DNA of 34,136 nucleotides. It comes from Streptomyces boncukensis. GTDB taxonomy: Bacteria > Actinomycetota > Actinomycetes > Streptomycetales > Streptomycetaceae. The position numbers were made by a program, and so were the translations under genes. The DNA lies in assembly GCF_011045075.1 (NCBI RefSeq), contig NZ_JAAKZZ010000018.1, positions 1-34,136 on the forward strand, read 5' to 3'. The notes under the pieces are model-generated. The model was not told the origin of the DNA. It made no database searches and saw only the letters and a list, made by a program, of their open reading frames with translations. Shown piece after piece: positions 1 to 7,390 of the stretch. How positions within the stretch are numbered: position 1 is the first letter of the stretch; every line of letters begins with the position of its first letter.

Positions 1-45
1 CCCGACCGCACCGCTCCCGACCGCACCGCCCCCGACCGCACCGCC
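1..45. repeat. 15-bp tandem repeat, three copies
   Basis: Three consecutive 15-base units (1-15, 16-30, 31-45) of CCCGACCGCACCGC plus T or C, differing only in the last base. On the minus strand they encode a Gly/Ser-Gly-Ala-Val-Gly pentapeptide repeat in the partial gene that runs off the left edge. The array may continue outside the window. Confidence 0.85.
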
Positions 46-201
46 TCCGGCCTGGCCGCCCTCCGCGGGCGGCGCCGCGGAGCCGCCGGTGTCGGCGGCG
101 GGCCCTTCGGCTTCGGCGGGCGGTATGCCGTCGTGCGGCGCCGCGCCGGGTACGGCGTCCTCGGGCGCCTCCCGCTCGTATCCGTCCTCGTGCTGCTCCA
201 T
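1..201 (-). CDS. N-terminus of an unidentified acidic protein (runs off left edge)
   Basis: An open minus-strand frame starts at an ATG at 201 and runs through the window edge without a stop (67 codons visible). A GGGGCAGGGG stretch just upstream could serve as ribosome binding site. The visible part begins MEQHEDGYEREAPEDAVPGA and is acidic and Ala/Gly/Pro-rich. It ends in Gly-Gly-Ala-Val-Gly pentapeptide repeats encoded by a 15-bp tandem repeat. This looks like a disordered N-terminal extension, with any folded domain beyond the window. The gene lies 131 bp downstream of the STAS gene on the same strand, so the two may be co-transcribed. No function can be assigned from this part. The main doubt is that high-GC DNA gives long open frames by chance; the acidic composition and the placement after a same-strand gene favour a real gene. 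Confidence 0.6.
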   Translation of the reverse strand, partial: MEQHEDGYEREAPEDAVPGAAPHDGIPPAEAEGPAADTGGSAAPPAEGGQAGGGAVGGGAVGSGAVG

Positions 202-332
202 GCGATGCCCCTGCCCCGGTTACAGTGCCGCGCCGGCCCCCGGTACGGCCCGGCCGCCCACTCGGCGGCCGCGCGGCCACAGCGCGGGGCCCAGTATTCC
301 GAAGCCGGTGGGGCGCTGTCCGTGCTCCGACG

Positions 333-743
333 TCACGGCTTTGTGAGAATTTGGACACCGGGTTCGGCGGACGGGGTGCCCGCAGGCCCTGCCGCGGGAG
401 CGGCCCCGGCCCGCTTGCCCTCGGCACCCGCCGTGCCCTCGACGCCCTCGGCGCCCTCGATCGCGAGGATCCGGTGCAGCCGGGTGGCCACCAGCAGCCG
501 CCGCATCTGGGGCGGCACCTCGCGCAGGACGAGCCGCCGCCCGCAGCGGCCCGCGCGGCGGTGCGCCCCCATGATCACGCCGAGCCCCGTGGCGTCCCAC
601 GAATCGAGCTCCGTGAGATCCAGCACGAGGTCGCCGTCCCCGGAGTCGACGGCGCTGTGCAGGACCGTACGGGCGTCCGCGGCGCTGCGGACGTCGAGTC
701 GGCCTCCGACGACCAGCTCCGCGTGGTCGCCCCTGATGTGCAT
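333..743 (-). CDS. STAS-domain anti-sigma factor antagonist
   Basis: A 136-residue cytoplasmic protein with a STAS fold at about residues 1-95 and a low-complexity Ala/Gly/Glu/Pro tail at about 97-130. Proteins of this family bind an anti-sigma kinase of the SpoIIAB/RsbW type and release a sigma factor; phosphorylation of one conserved Ser/Thr switches binding off. Here the phosphosite loop reads DSWDATGLGV, so the usual Ser of DSSGLG is Thr52. The ATG at 743 is preceded by GGGGAG at good spacing. No anti-sigma factor or sigma gene is visible nearby, so the partner cannot be named. Streptomyces carry many such orphan STAS proteins. It lies 149 bp downstream of the dehydrogenase gene on the same strand. 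Confidence 0.88.
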   Translation of the reverse strand: MHIRGDHAELVVGGRLDVRSAADARTVLHSAVDSGDGDLVLDLTELDSWDATGLGVIMGAHRRAGRCGRRLVLREVPPQMRRLLVATRLHRILAIEGAEGVEGTAGAEGKRAGAAPAAGPAGTPSAEPGVQILTKP

Positions 744-892
744 ACAATCTCCCCGAGTTCGGCGTGCGCGTCCGTAAGTCCGTGTCGTGCTGCCTGCGTG
801 GGCCGTGCGGTTTCACCACAACTGACTGCCGCGGCGGGGGCGAAGTTGCCGTCCGTGTTCCAACCGATACCGAGTTCACCCGCGCGGGGGGC

Positions 893-1741
893 TCAGTGGT
901 CGTAGAAGCCCTGCCCGCTCTTGCGCCCCAGGTCCCCCGCGTCCACCATGCGCCGCATCAGCTCCGGCGGGGCGAACTTGCCGTCCCTGGACTCGGTGTA
1001 GATGTTCTCCGTGGCGTGCAGCAGGATGTCCACACCGGTCAGGTCGGCGGTGGCCAGCGGCCCCATGGCATGGCCGAAGCCCAGCTTGCAGGCGGTGTCG
1101 ATGTCCTCGGCCGAGGCGACGCCCGACTCGTAGAGCTTGGCGGCCTCGACGACGAGGGCCGAGATCAGCCGGGTGGTGACGAAGCCGGCGACGTCGCGGT
1201 TGACGACGACGCAGGTCTTGCCGACCGACTCGGCGAACCGGCGGGCAGTGGCGAGGGTTTCGTCGCTGGTCTTGTGGCCGCGCACCAGCTCGCACAGGGC
1301 CATCATCGGCACCGGCGAGAAGAAGTGCGCGCCGACGACCCGCTCCGGGCGCCCGGTGGCCGCCGCGATCTTGGTGATCGGGATGGCCGAGGTGTTGGAG
1401 GCGAGCACCGCATCGTCGCGTACCAGCTGGTCCAGCGCGGCGAAGATCTCCTGCTTGACCTCGATCTTCTCGAAGACCGCCTCGACCACGACATCGGCGT
1501 CGGCCGCGCCGTCCAGCTCGGTGGTGGTGGTGATCCGGGCGAGCGCGGCCTCGGCGTCGGCGGCGTCCAGCCTGCCCTTGCCCACGAACTTGTCGTAGGA
1601 CGCCTTGATGCCGTCGGTCCCCCGGGTGAGCGCCTCGTCCGTCACATCGCGGAGCACCACGTCCCACCCCGCCTGGGCCGAGACCTGTGCGATACCGGAC
1701 CCCATGAGTCCGGCTCCGATGACGGCGAGCTTCTGCGCCAC
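893..1741 (-). CDS. 3-hydroxybutyryl-CoA dehydrogenase
   Basis: NAD(P)-dependent oxidation of 3-hydroxyacyl-CoA (mainly 3-hydroxybutyryl-CoA) to the 3-keto form, in fatty-acid breakdown or C4 metabolism. The GTG at 1741 gives 282 residues, the usual family length, with GGAGG nine bases upstream. An earlier GTG at 1750 abuts that GGAGG and is less likely. Visible are the Rossmann glycines (GAGLMGSG, residues 9-16), SNTSA (115-119), catalytic His139 in VVGAHFFSP, Glu151 in ELVRG and Asn181 in VVVNRD, followed by the helical C-terminal dimerisation domain ending GRKSGQGFYDH. No thiolase or crotonase gene is adjacent, so it is a stand-alone enzyme. The TetR gene lies upstream on the same strand, 120 bp away. 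Confidence 0.95.
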   Translation of the reverse strand: MAQKLAVIGAGLMGSGIAQVSAQAGWDVVLRDVTDEALTRGTDGIKASYDKFVGKGRLDAADAEAALARITTTTELDGAADADVVVEAVFEKIEVKQEIFAALDQLVRDDAVLASNTSAIPITKIAAATGRPERVVGAHFFSPVPMMALCELVRGHKTSDETLATARRFAESVGKTCVVVNRDVAGFVTTRLISALVVEAAKLYESGVASAEDIDTACKLGFGHAMGPLATADLTGVDILLHATENIYTESRDGKFAPPELMRRMVDAGDLGRKSGQGFYDH

Positions 1742-1771
1742 GGTCTTCACCCTCCACCGCGTTGTTACCAC

Positions 1772-1788
1772 TGTCCGTTGGGCGGACA
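1772..1788. promoter_or_regulatory. Inverted repeat upstream of the 3-hydroxybutyryl-CoA dehydrogenase gene
   Basis: TGTCCG (1772-1777) and CGGACA (1783-1788) form a perfect 6-bp dyad with a 5-base spacer. It lies about 30 bases before the dehydrogenase start, in the 120-bp gap after the TetR gene. It could be an operator or a small hairpin. No regulator can be assigned to it. Confidence 0.35.
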
Positions 1789-1861
1789 CTAGCGGTTCCG
1801 GCCCGGCTGTGGGCGGTGAAGAGACGCGGATCACGTCTCACATGGCGGACATCACACTCGA

Positions 1862-2518
1862 TCAGCCGCCCGCGCGCGTCGCGTAGTTGAGGAACACGTC
1901 GGTCGTCAAAGTTTCAAACGCATCGAGCTTGGCGAGCGAGTCCGCGGCGACCTCCTCCACCGGGGTGCCGTCCGCGACGGACAGCACCGCCGAGCGGAAG
2001 AGGACGTTGCTGAATCCCACCAGCTGACTGGCGACCAGTTCGGGCAGCGGGTCGCCCGGCGCCGCGCCGGTCTCCGCGCGCAGCGTCTCGGTCAGCCGTT
2101 CGGTCGTCCGGTGCTGGATCAGCATGAGCCGGGCCAGCAGTACGGGCGACTCGCGGATGCAGCGCATGAACCGGTCGTAGCCCTCCATCATCCCGGCGTA
2201 GATGCTGCGGTCCCGGATGGCCTGGCGCATCTGGCCGAGGATCGCGTCCGCCGCCGACCACCCCGGCTCCCGCTCCCGGACCGCCTTCGCCGGGCGGTCG
2301 GTCATCTCCTCCGCGCGGTCGAAGAAGAGGTCCTCCTTGGTCGGGAAGTAGTTGTAGACCGTGTTCACCGAGACGTCGGCGGCCTCCGCGATCTCGGCGA
2401 TGGTGACGGCCTCGAAGCCGCGCTCCAGGAACATCCCCGTGGCGATGTCCGAGATCCGCTCGCGCGTCTCCCGCTTCTTGCGCTCCCTGCGGCCCTCGGT
2501 CGGGGCGGTGCCGGCCAT
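1862..2518 (-). CDS. TetR family transcriptional regulator
   Basis: A 218-residue repressor-type protein. After a basic N-terminus rich in Arg and Lys (residues 9-21), the TetR helix-turn-helix spans about residues 22-62, with the signature FEAVTIAEIAEAADVSVNTV and then YNYFPTKEDLF. The remaining helical domain (about 70-210) would bind an effector; no ligand can be read from it. The ATG at 2518 follows GGTGGAGG very closely (one base apart), so spacing is short, but no better start is seen. The gene is divergent from a Drr-like ABC exporter operon, with 82 bp between them holding an AT-rich dyad. The likely role is repression of that exporter and possibly of itself. Confidence 0.92.
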   Translation of the reverse strand: MAGTAPTEGRRERKKRETRERISDIATGMFLERGFEAVTIAEIAEAADVSVNTVYNYFPTKEDLFFDRAEEMTDRPAKAVREREPGWSAADAILGQMRQAIRDRSIYAGMMEGYDRFMRCIRESPVLLARLMLIQHRTTERLTETLRAETGAAPGDPLPELVASQLVGFSNVLFRSAVLSVADGTPVEEVAADSLAKLDAFETLTTDVFLNYATRAGG

Positions 2519-2550
2519 GCCTCCACCGTAGACGCCTGCTGGCCTCGATG

Positions 2551-2575
2551 AAATATTGGGGTCATTGCAAAATTT
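2551..2575. promoter_or_regulatory. Candidate TetR operator between the TetR and ABC exporter genes
   Basis: AAATATTG (2551-2558) and CAAAATTT (2568-2575) form an inverted repeat matching at 7 of 8 positions with a 9-base spacer. It is an AT-rich island in very GC-rich DNA and lies between the divergent regulator and exporter genes. Position and symmetry suit a TetR-family operator; this is inferred. Confidence 0.5.
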
Positions 2576-2600
2576 AAGCCTCTCTGTTTTTCTGGTCGGC

Positions 2601-3386
2601 ATGCCAGCCGTCATCCACACCTCCGGGCTGACCCGGACCTTCCAGACCAGGACCCGCACCGTCGAGGCCGTACGGGGCATCGACCTGACCGTCGAGCGCG
2701 GCGAGATACTCGGCCTCCTCGGACCGAACGGCGCGGGAAAGACCACCGCCCTGCGCATGCTCACCACCCTCCTGCCCCCCACCGCCGGCACCGCCACCGT
2801 CGCGGGCCGGGACCTGGCGCGCGACCCGGCCGGCGTGCGCCAGGGCATCGGCTACGTCGCGCAGTCCGGCGGCGTCGACCCGAACGTCACCGTCCGCGAG
2901 GAGCTGACGACGCAGGCCCGGCTCTACCGCGTCCCGCGGACCGAGGCCCCCGCGCGCGCCGGGGAGCTGGCCCGCGAGCTGGACCTCGGCGACCTCCTGG
3001 ACCGCAAGTGCGCGGCCCTGTCCGGGGGGCAGCGCCGCCGCCTGGACATCGCGATGGCCCTCACCCACCGCCCCGGGCTGCTCTTCCTCGACGAGCCGAC
3101 GACCGGCCTCGACCCCGGCAGCCGCGCCGCGCTGTGGGGGCTGATCCGGCGGCTGCGCGCCGAGCGGAACACGACCGTCTTCCTCACGACGCACTATCTG
3201 GACGAGGCCGACGCGCTCGCCGACCGGCTGGTGATCGTCGACCAGGGGCGGATCGTCGCCGAGGGGACGCCCGCGCAGCTGAAGGCGGAGCACGGCGGCT
3301 CCCCGGACGCGAGCCTGCAGGACGCCTTCCTCGCGATCACCGGGCGCGGCGCCGCGCCCCAGGACGAGACCCCGGTGGCGGTGTGA
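2601..3386 (+). CDS. ABC exporter ATP-binding protein, DrrA-like
   Basis: ATPase of a two-component ABC-2 exporter, 261 residues. It has Walker A GPNGAGKTT (41-49), signature LSGGQRRRL, Walker B LLFLDEPTTGLD and the switch His in TTHYLDEAD, plus the C-terminal extension typical of DrrA (daunorubicin resistance) proteins. The ATG at 2601 starts where homology begins (MPAVIHTSGLTRTF). No clear ribosome binding site precedes it, so a leaderless or weakly initiated transcript is possible. An upstream TTG at 2556 would lie inside the putative operator and is rejected. It overlaps or nearly abuts the permease gene, so the two form one unit. The exported substrate is unknown; drugs or lipids are typical for the family. 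Confidence 0.95.
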   Translation: MPAVIHTSGLTRTFQTRTRTVEAVRGIDLTVERGEILGLLGPNGAGKTTALRMLTTLLPPTAGTATVAGRDLARDPAGVRQGIGYVAQSGGVDPNVTVREELTTQARLYRVPRTEAPARAGELARELDLGDLLDRKCAALSGGQRRRLDIAMALTHRPGLLFLDEPTTGLDPGSRAALWGLIRRLRAERNTTVFLTTHYLDEADALADRLVIVDQGRIVAEGTPAQLKAEHGGSPDASLQDAFLAITGRGAAPQDETPVAV

Positions 3387-3388
3387 CG

Positions 3389-4153
3389 ATGACCCGCCTG
3401 CCGCAGCTTCTCAGCGACACCGGCGTCATCGCCGGGCGCTACATCCGGCAGACCGCCCGTTCCCGCATCGCGCTGCTGTTCGGACTGCTCCAGCCGCTGC
3501 TCTTCCTGGTGCTGTTCGGCCCGCTGCTGCGGGACGTTCCGCTGGGCGGCTCCGGCGACTCCTGGCAGACCCTGGTGCCGGGGCTGCTGATCCAGCTCGG
3601 GCTGTTCTCCTCCGGGTTCGCGGGCTTCCAGATCCTCGTCGAGAAGCAGTACGGGGTGATGGAGCGGATGCGGGTGACCCCGGTCAGCAGGCTGGCGCTG
3701 CTGCTGGGCCGGATCGTGCGGGACGTGCTCCAACTGCTCCTCCAGTCCACGCTGCTGGTGCTGGCCGGCGTCGCCTTCGGGCTGCGCGCTCCCGTGCCCG
3801 GGGTGCTGCTCGGCTTCGTCTTCGTGGCGGTGCTGGCCGCCTCGCTGGCCTCGCTGTCGTACGCGCTGGCGATGCGGGCCCGCACCCCGCAGGAGTTCGC
3901 ACCGATCGTCAACTCCGTCAACCTGCCCGCGATGCTGCTCTCCGGGATCCTGCTGCCGATGAGCCTCGCCCCGGCCTGGCTGGACGGGATCTCGCACGCG
4001 GTGCCGTTCCGCTATCTGGTGGACGCGGTACGCGCCGCGTTCGTGGGGGACTACGGCGGCGGCACGCTCGCCGTCGGCGCCCTCGTCGGCGCCGCGCTGG
4101 CGGCGGCGTCGCTCGCGCTGGGCACCCGGCTCTTCCGGGGAGCCGCCCTCTGA
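3389..4153 (+). CDS. ABC-2 type exporter permease, DrrB-like
   Basis: Membrane component of the exporter, 254 residues with about six transmembrane helices. The first is around residues 27-46 (ALLFGLLQPLLFLVLFGPLL), others follow in the middle, and the last is near the C-terminus. The segment from about 180, NLPAMLLSGILLPMSLAP, is the conserved ABC-2 permease region. Start choice is open: the ATG at 3389 follows the ATPase stop by two bases, while a GTG at 3383 would overlap that stop as GTGA and add two residues. Either implies translational coupling. With the ATPase it forms a 2+2 complex; the divergent TetR gene is the probable regulator. Confidence 0.93.
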   Translation: MTRLPQLLSDTGVIAGRYIRQTARSRIALLFGLLQPLLFLVLFGPLLRDVPLGGSGDSWQTLVPGLLIQLGLFSSGFAGFQILVEKQYGVMERMRVTPVSRLALLLGRIVRDVLQLLLQSTLLVLAGVAFGLRAPVPGVLLGFVFVAVLAASLASLSYALAMRARTPQEFAPIVNSVNLPAMLLSGILLPMSLAPAWLDGISHAVPFRYLVDAVRAAFVGDYGGGTLAVGALVGAALAAASLALGTRLFRGAAL

Positions 4154-4175
4154 CGCCGGGGGCTACGCTCGGCAC

Positions 4176-4748
4176 ATGGTTAACCTCACCCGGATCTACA
4201 CCCGTACCGGCGACAAGGGCACCACCGCGCTCGGCGACATGAGCCGCACCCCCAAGACCGACTCCCGTATCGCGGCGTACGCCGACGCCAACGAGGCCAA
4301 CGCCGCGATCGGGGCCGCCCTGGCGCTGGGCGCGCTCGGCGACGAGCTGAAGACCGTCCTCACGCGCGTGCAGAACGACCTCTTCGACGTCGGCGCCGAC
4401 CTGTCCACCCCCGTCGTCCCCGACCCCGAGTTCCCGCCGCTGCGGGTGGAACAGGAGTACATCGACAAGCTGGAGGCCGACTGCGACCGCTTCCTGGCCG
4501 GGCTGGAGAAGCTGCGCTCCTTCATCCTGCCGGGCGGTACGCCGGGCGCCGCGCTGCTGCACCAGGCGTGCACGGTGGTGCGGCGGGCCGAGCGGTCGAC
4601 GTGGGCGGCGCTGGAGGAGCACGGCGAGACGATGAACCCGCTGACGGCCACCTATCTCAACCGGCTCTCGGATCTGCTGTTCATCCTGGCCCGCACGGCG
4701 AACCTCGCCGAGGGCGATGTGCTGTGGGTGCCCGGCGGCGAGCGGTAG
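4176..4748 (+). CDS. Cob(I)alamin adenosyltransferase, PduO type
   Basis: Transfers the adenosyl group of ATP to cob(I)alamin, giving adenosylcobalamin for enzymes such as methylmalonyl-CoA mutase. The 190 residues match PduO-type enzymes. They show the N-terminal ATP-binding stretch IYTRTGDKGTTALGD (8-22), SRIAAYADANEANA (30-43), FILPGGT and VRRAER in the middle, and NRLSDLLFILAR near the end. The fold is an all-helical trimer in the cytoplasm. The ATG at 4176 lies 22 bp after the permease stop, without a strong ribosome binding site. It may read through from the exporter operon, although the functions are not obviously linked. A perfect hairpin follows the stop. Identification is firm from the motifs. 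Confidence 0.95.
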   Translation: MVNLTRIYTRTGDKGTTALGDMSRTPKTDSRIAAYADANEANAAIGAALALGALGDELKTVLTRVQNDLFDVGADLSTPVVPDPEFPPLRVEQEYIDKLEADCDRFLAGLEKLRSFILPGGTPGAALLHQACTVVRRAERSTWAALEEHGETMNPLTATYLNRLSDLLFILARTANLAEGDVLWVPGGER

Positions 4749-4753
4749 CCCGC

Positions 4754-4777
4754 GTCCGGCGGGTCGCCCCGCCGGAC
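4754..4777. terminator. Bidirectional hairpin between convergent genes
   Basis: GTCCGGCGGG (4754-4763), loop TCGC and CCCGCCGGAC (4768-4777) make a perfect 10-bp stem. It sits between the convergent adenosyltransferase and XRE regulator genes, so it can end transcription from both sides. No T-tract is present, as is common in Streptomyces. Confidence 0.8.
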
Positions 4778-4785
4778 CGGACCGC

Positions 4786-5376
4786 TCACCCCTCGCGGGA
4801 CTTGGGCCGGGCCCTCACGTGCATGCGCTCGCCCTGGCGGCCGAAGAGGCTGAGCACCTCCACAGGCCCCTCCCCCGTGCTCCCGAACCAGTGCGGCAGC
4901 CGGGTGTCGAACTCGGCCACCTCGCCCGCGCCCAGCACCAGATCGTGGTCGGCCAGCACCAGGCGCAGCCGGCCGGCGAGCACATAGAGCCACTCGTAGC
5001 CCTCGTGCGTCACCGGCTGCGGCGTGCTCCGTCCGGCCGGAAGCACCATCTTGAAGCTCTGCAGCGGGCCGGTCTGCCGGGTGAGCGGCAGCACCGTGTT
5101 GCCGTTCACCTGCTTCGGTCTCAGCCGCACCCGGGGGTCGCCGACCTCCGGCGCCCCCACCAGCTCGTCCAGCGGCACCTGGTGCGCCTGCGCGATCGGC
5201 AGCAGCAGCTCCAGGCTCGGGCGGCGCTGGCCCGACTCCAGCCGGGAGAGGGTGCTCTTGGAGATACCGGTGGCCTCCGCGAGCGCCGTCAGCGTCACCC
5301 CGCGTTCGGTGCGCAGCCGTCTGAGCCGGGGGCCGACCTCGTTCAGGGCCTGGGCGATGGGGGGTGAGTGCTCCAC
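4786..5376 (-). CDS. XRE family regulator with C-terminal cupin domain
   Basis: A 196-residue DNA-binding protein. The XRE helix-turn-helix (about residues 15-72) contains LTALAEATGISKSTLSRLES and RRPSLELLLPIA; a linker leads to a cupin beta-barrel (about 105-185) with THEGYEWLYVLAGRLRLVL and HWFGSTGEG. This architecture senses a small molecule in the cupin and often controls neighbouring metabolic or resistance genes. The GTG at 5376 was chosen because the family length is about 190-200 residues. The frame stays open to a TTG at 5412, which would sit 12 bp after the upstream stop. The AAC(3) gene lies immediately upstream on the same strand, so the two are probably co-transcribed and the regulator may control it. 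Confidence 0.9.
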   Translation of the reverse strand: MEHSPPIAQALNEVGPRLRRLRTERGVTLTALAEATGISKSTLSRLESGQRRPSLELLLPIAQAHQVPLDELVGAPEVGDPRVRLRPKQVNGNTVLPLTRQTGPLQSFKMVLPAGRSTPQPVTHEGYEWLYVLAGRLRLVLADHDLVLGAGEVAEFDTRLPHWFGSTGEGPVEVLSLFGRQGERMHVRARPKSREG

Positions 5377-5424
5377 CCGCCCATTGCACCCCGGCGCTCC
5401 CGGGATCGGCAACCGTCGTTGCGG

Positions 5425-6285
5425 TCAGGCCCCGAACTCCCGCTCGATCCAGCCCACCGCGAACCGCACCGCGTCCCCCGCGTCGAACAGGTGGCTCTCC
5501 CCCGCGCCGACCGTCCCGCGCGTGCCGATGCCCGCCGCGAGCATCGCGCGGGCGATGACGGCGAACGGCCACTCGCCCTCCGCCACCGCGTCCAGCGCGG
5601 CGTAGTCGAACGCGCCGTCCTCCGAGTCGATGTCCCAGAAGCTCCGCCACACCCTCTGCCCCGACAGCGGGTCGAGCACCGGCTGCTCGTAGCGCACATG
5701 GCGCTTGCCGGGCGCCTCGGCCAGCGCCTCCGCGTGGTGCAGCAGGGTGAGGGAGTCCAGCGGGGCCCCGAGCAGCAGCACCCGGCCCTCCTGCTCCACC
5801 AGCCGGGCGAGGGGCGAGCCGGGGCCGTGCGGGTCGTCCCACGCGTGGCCGTCGGTCAGCTCGGCGGCACGGGCGCCGACGGCGGCGAAGCTGACGTCGG
5901 GGTGCCTGCTGCGCCGGGCGCCCGGCCAGTGCCGCAGCGCCTCCGGGAGGCGGCCATTGGCGTGGTCGGCCTCGCTCACCACCGGGTCGTAGGCCGGGTG
6001 CGCGGCGCGGACGGCCTCCCGCCACTCCTCGGGCCAGGAGGGCAAGTCGTAGGGCGGCGCGTCGTTCCACCCCGTGTACGCCAGCAGCGTGCCGCCCTCC
6101 CCGACGGCCTCCAGCAGCGCCGCGATCACGGTCGGCGGCCCGCCGGGGACGTAGCCGAGCGCGGACAGCTCGGTGTGGAACATGACGGTGTCGCCCTCCC
6201 GCACGCCCAGGGCCCGCACGTCGCGCGTGATCCGCTCCCCGGTCACCGGGCCGCCGGAGCGCTCCAGCAGCGCGCGTTCGTCCAT
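5425..6285 (-). CDS. AAC(3)-family aminoglycoside N-acetyltransferase
   Basis: Member of the antibiotic N-acetyltransferase (AAC(3)) family, 286 residues, transferring acetyl from acetyl-CoA to the 3-amino group of deoxystreptamine aminoglycosides in known members. Visible are the N-terminal VMFHTELSALGYVPGG, the HPDVSFAAVGARA block (128-140), RVLLLGAPLDSLTLLHHAE (168-186) with His183, His184 and Glu186 where the family carries its active-site His and Glu, and a C-terminal GAGESHLFDA stretch. The ATG at 6285 has GAGGGGAG at good spacing. It lies upstream of and tightly linked to the XRE-cupin gene. No aminoglycoside biosynthesis genes are in view, so this could be an intrinsic or silent resistance gene, or an enzyme acting on another amine. 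Confidence 0.9.
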   Translation of the reverse strand: MDERALLERSGGPVTGERITRDVRALGVREGDTVMFHTELSALGYVPGGPPTVIAALLEAVGEGGTLLAYTGWNDAPPYDLPSWPEEWREAVRAAHPAYDPVVSEADHANGRLPEALRHWPGARRSRHPDVSFAAVGARAAELTDGHAWDDPHGPGSPLARLVEQEGRVLLLGAPLDSLTLLHHAEALAEAPGKRHVRYEQPVLDPLSGQRVWRSFWDIDSEDGAFDYAALDAVAEGEWPFAVIARAMLAAGIGTRGTVGAGESHLFDAGDAVRFAVGWIEREFGA

Positions 6286-6365
6286 GGACTCCCCTCACGG
6301 CGACGACGGCGGTGACGACAATGACGGCGAGCGCACAGGTTACGCCCCTCCCGACGCCCGCCACA

Positions 6366-6947
6366 TCACCGCTCCCGGTGTCCCGCCGGCTCCTCGTACT
6401 GGTGCTGCTGCCCGGCAGGGGCCTGCTTGGGCCACAGCGTGTAGCTCAGCGCGACGATCACGGCGATGACCGCCACGATGCCCATCCGGGCCTGCCACCC
6501 GCGCAGCGACTCGCTCTGGTCCGCGTTGTCCACGTACCACACGGCGCACTGGAGCAGCCCGGCGGCGATCGCGGCGGCCCCGACCGTGCGCAGGCAGTGC
6601 TTCCACTCGTGCAGGGCGCGCGCCATCCCGTAGCGCGGCGGCTTCGCGGGGCGGGGGCCCTTGAGGACGCGGTGCACGAAGTGGCGGTCGGCCCAGGTGA
6701 CCATGTAGTGACCGTAGGTGATGCTGAAGCCGATGTAGACGGCGGCGAGGCCGTGCCGGAAGTCGGGGTCGGCGCCGTTCTTCAGGTCGATCGCGGTGAC
6801 GATCAGCAGCACGACCTCCAGCAGCGGCTCGCACAGCAGCACGGCGGCGCCGGTACGCGGCATCTTGGCGACGTAGCGCAGGGCGAGCCCCGCTGCGAGC
6901 AGCACCCAGAAGCCGACCTCGCAGATGACGATCAGCGTGACGATCAC
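6366..6947 (-). CDS. Five-helix membrane protein of unknown function
   Basis: A 193-residue integral membrane protein with helices at about residues 2-24, 33-53, 66-84, 121-142 and 155-172, then a short polar tail rich in Gln, Glu and His. Between helices 3 and 4 is a basic loop (DRHFVHRVLKGPRPAKPPRYG). The start is the GTG at 6947, with AAAGGGG seven bases upstream. I recognise no catalytic or transport motif and do not name a family with confidence. It lies 80 bp upstream of the AAC(3) gene on the same strand and is divergent from the small membrane protein gene at 7168, across a 220-bp gap. Confidence 0.85.
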   Translation of the reverse strand: MIVTLIVICEVGFWVLLAAGLALRYVAKMPRTGAAVLLCEPLLEVVLLIVTAIDLKNGADPDFRHGLAAVYIGFSITYGHYMVTWADRHFVHRVLKGPRPAKPPRYGMARALHEWKHCLRTVGAAAIAAGLLQCAVWYVDNADQSESLRGWQARMGIVAVIAVIVALSYTLWPKQAPAGQQHQYEEPAGHRER

Positions 6948-7167
6948 AGCCGCCCCTTTCGTGTCCCGGCCGGACAGGCCATGGCACCAGGTTCGCCCGC
7001 GGGACCCCGCGCGGGCGTCGTCGGAGGCGACGATCCGCGCCGCTCGCCGCTGCGACGAAAGATGCAGTGCCCGGCGGCCCGGCTTCCTCCCGCGGGGCGA
7101 GGAGTCGGGCCCGCTTCCGCCCTACGCTTGTGACCAGCGAAAACACGATTGAAGGAGGGTGAGGGGC

Positions 7168-7371
7168 ATGTCGGACGCCGGTAAGCGGGCCGTGGAGGGG
7201 ACGGTGCTCGTCCTGGCCGGGCTGCCGCTGTGGCGGTTCGCCGACGGAGTGGACACCCCGGTGATCACACTCTCCAGGGCCGGGCTGGTGCTCGCGGTGA
7301 TCGGCGGGGTCACCCTGCTGCACAGCGCCTGGCTGGCCGTGCGCGGCTCCGGCGCTGTCCGCCGCCCGTGA
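7168..7371 (+). CDS. Small two-helix membrane protein (possibly DUF5708)
   Basis: A 67-residue protein with two hydrophobic segments (about residues 10-22 and 34-55) and a basic C-terminus (AVRGSGAVRRP). It probably forms a helical hairpin in the membrane. The ATG at 7168 has GGAGG nine bases upstream; a GTG at 7159 in frame is too close to that site. Length and pattern resemble the short Streptomyces family DUF5708, but I am not certain. It ends 19 bp before the sensor kinase gene on the same strand, so it may be co-transcribed with the two-component system and could be an accessory of the kinase. Confidence 0.8.
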   Translation: MSDAGKRAVEGTVLVLAGLPLWRFADGVDTPVITLSRAGLVLAVIGGVTLLHSAWLAVRGSGAVRRP

Positions 7372-7390
7372 CCCGTGCTGAGATGGAGCC

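Noticed and set aside
220..879. Long minus-strand frame overlapping the STAS gene
   Set aside because: It is the out-of-frame shadow of the STAS gene; its product is an Arg/Gly/Pro-rich string without domain signatures and it has no start with a ribosome binding site.
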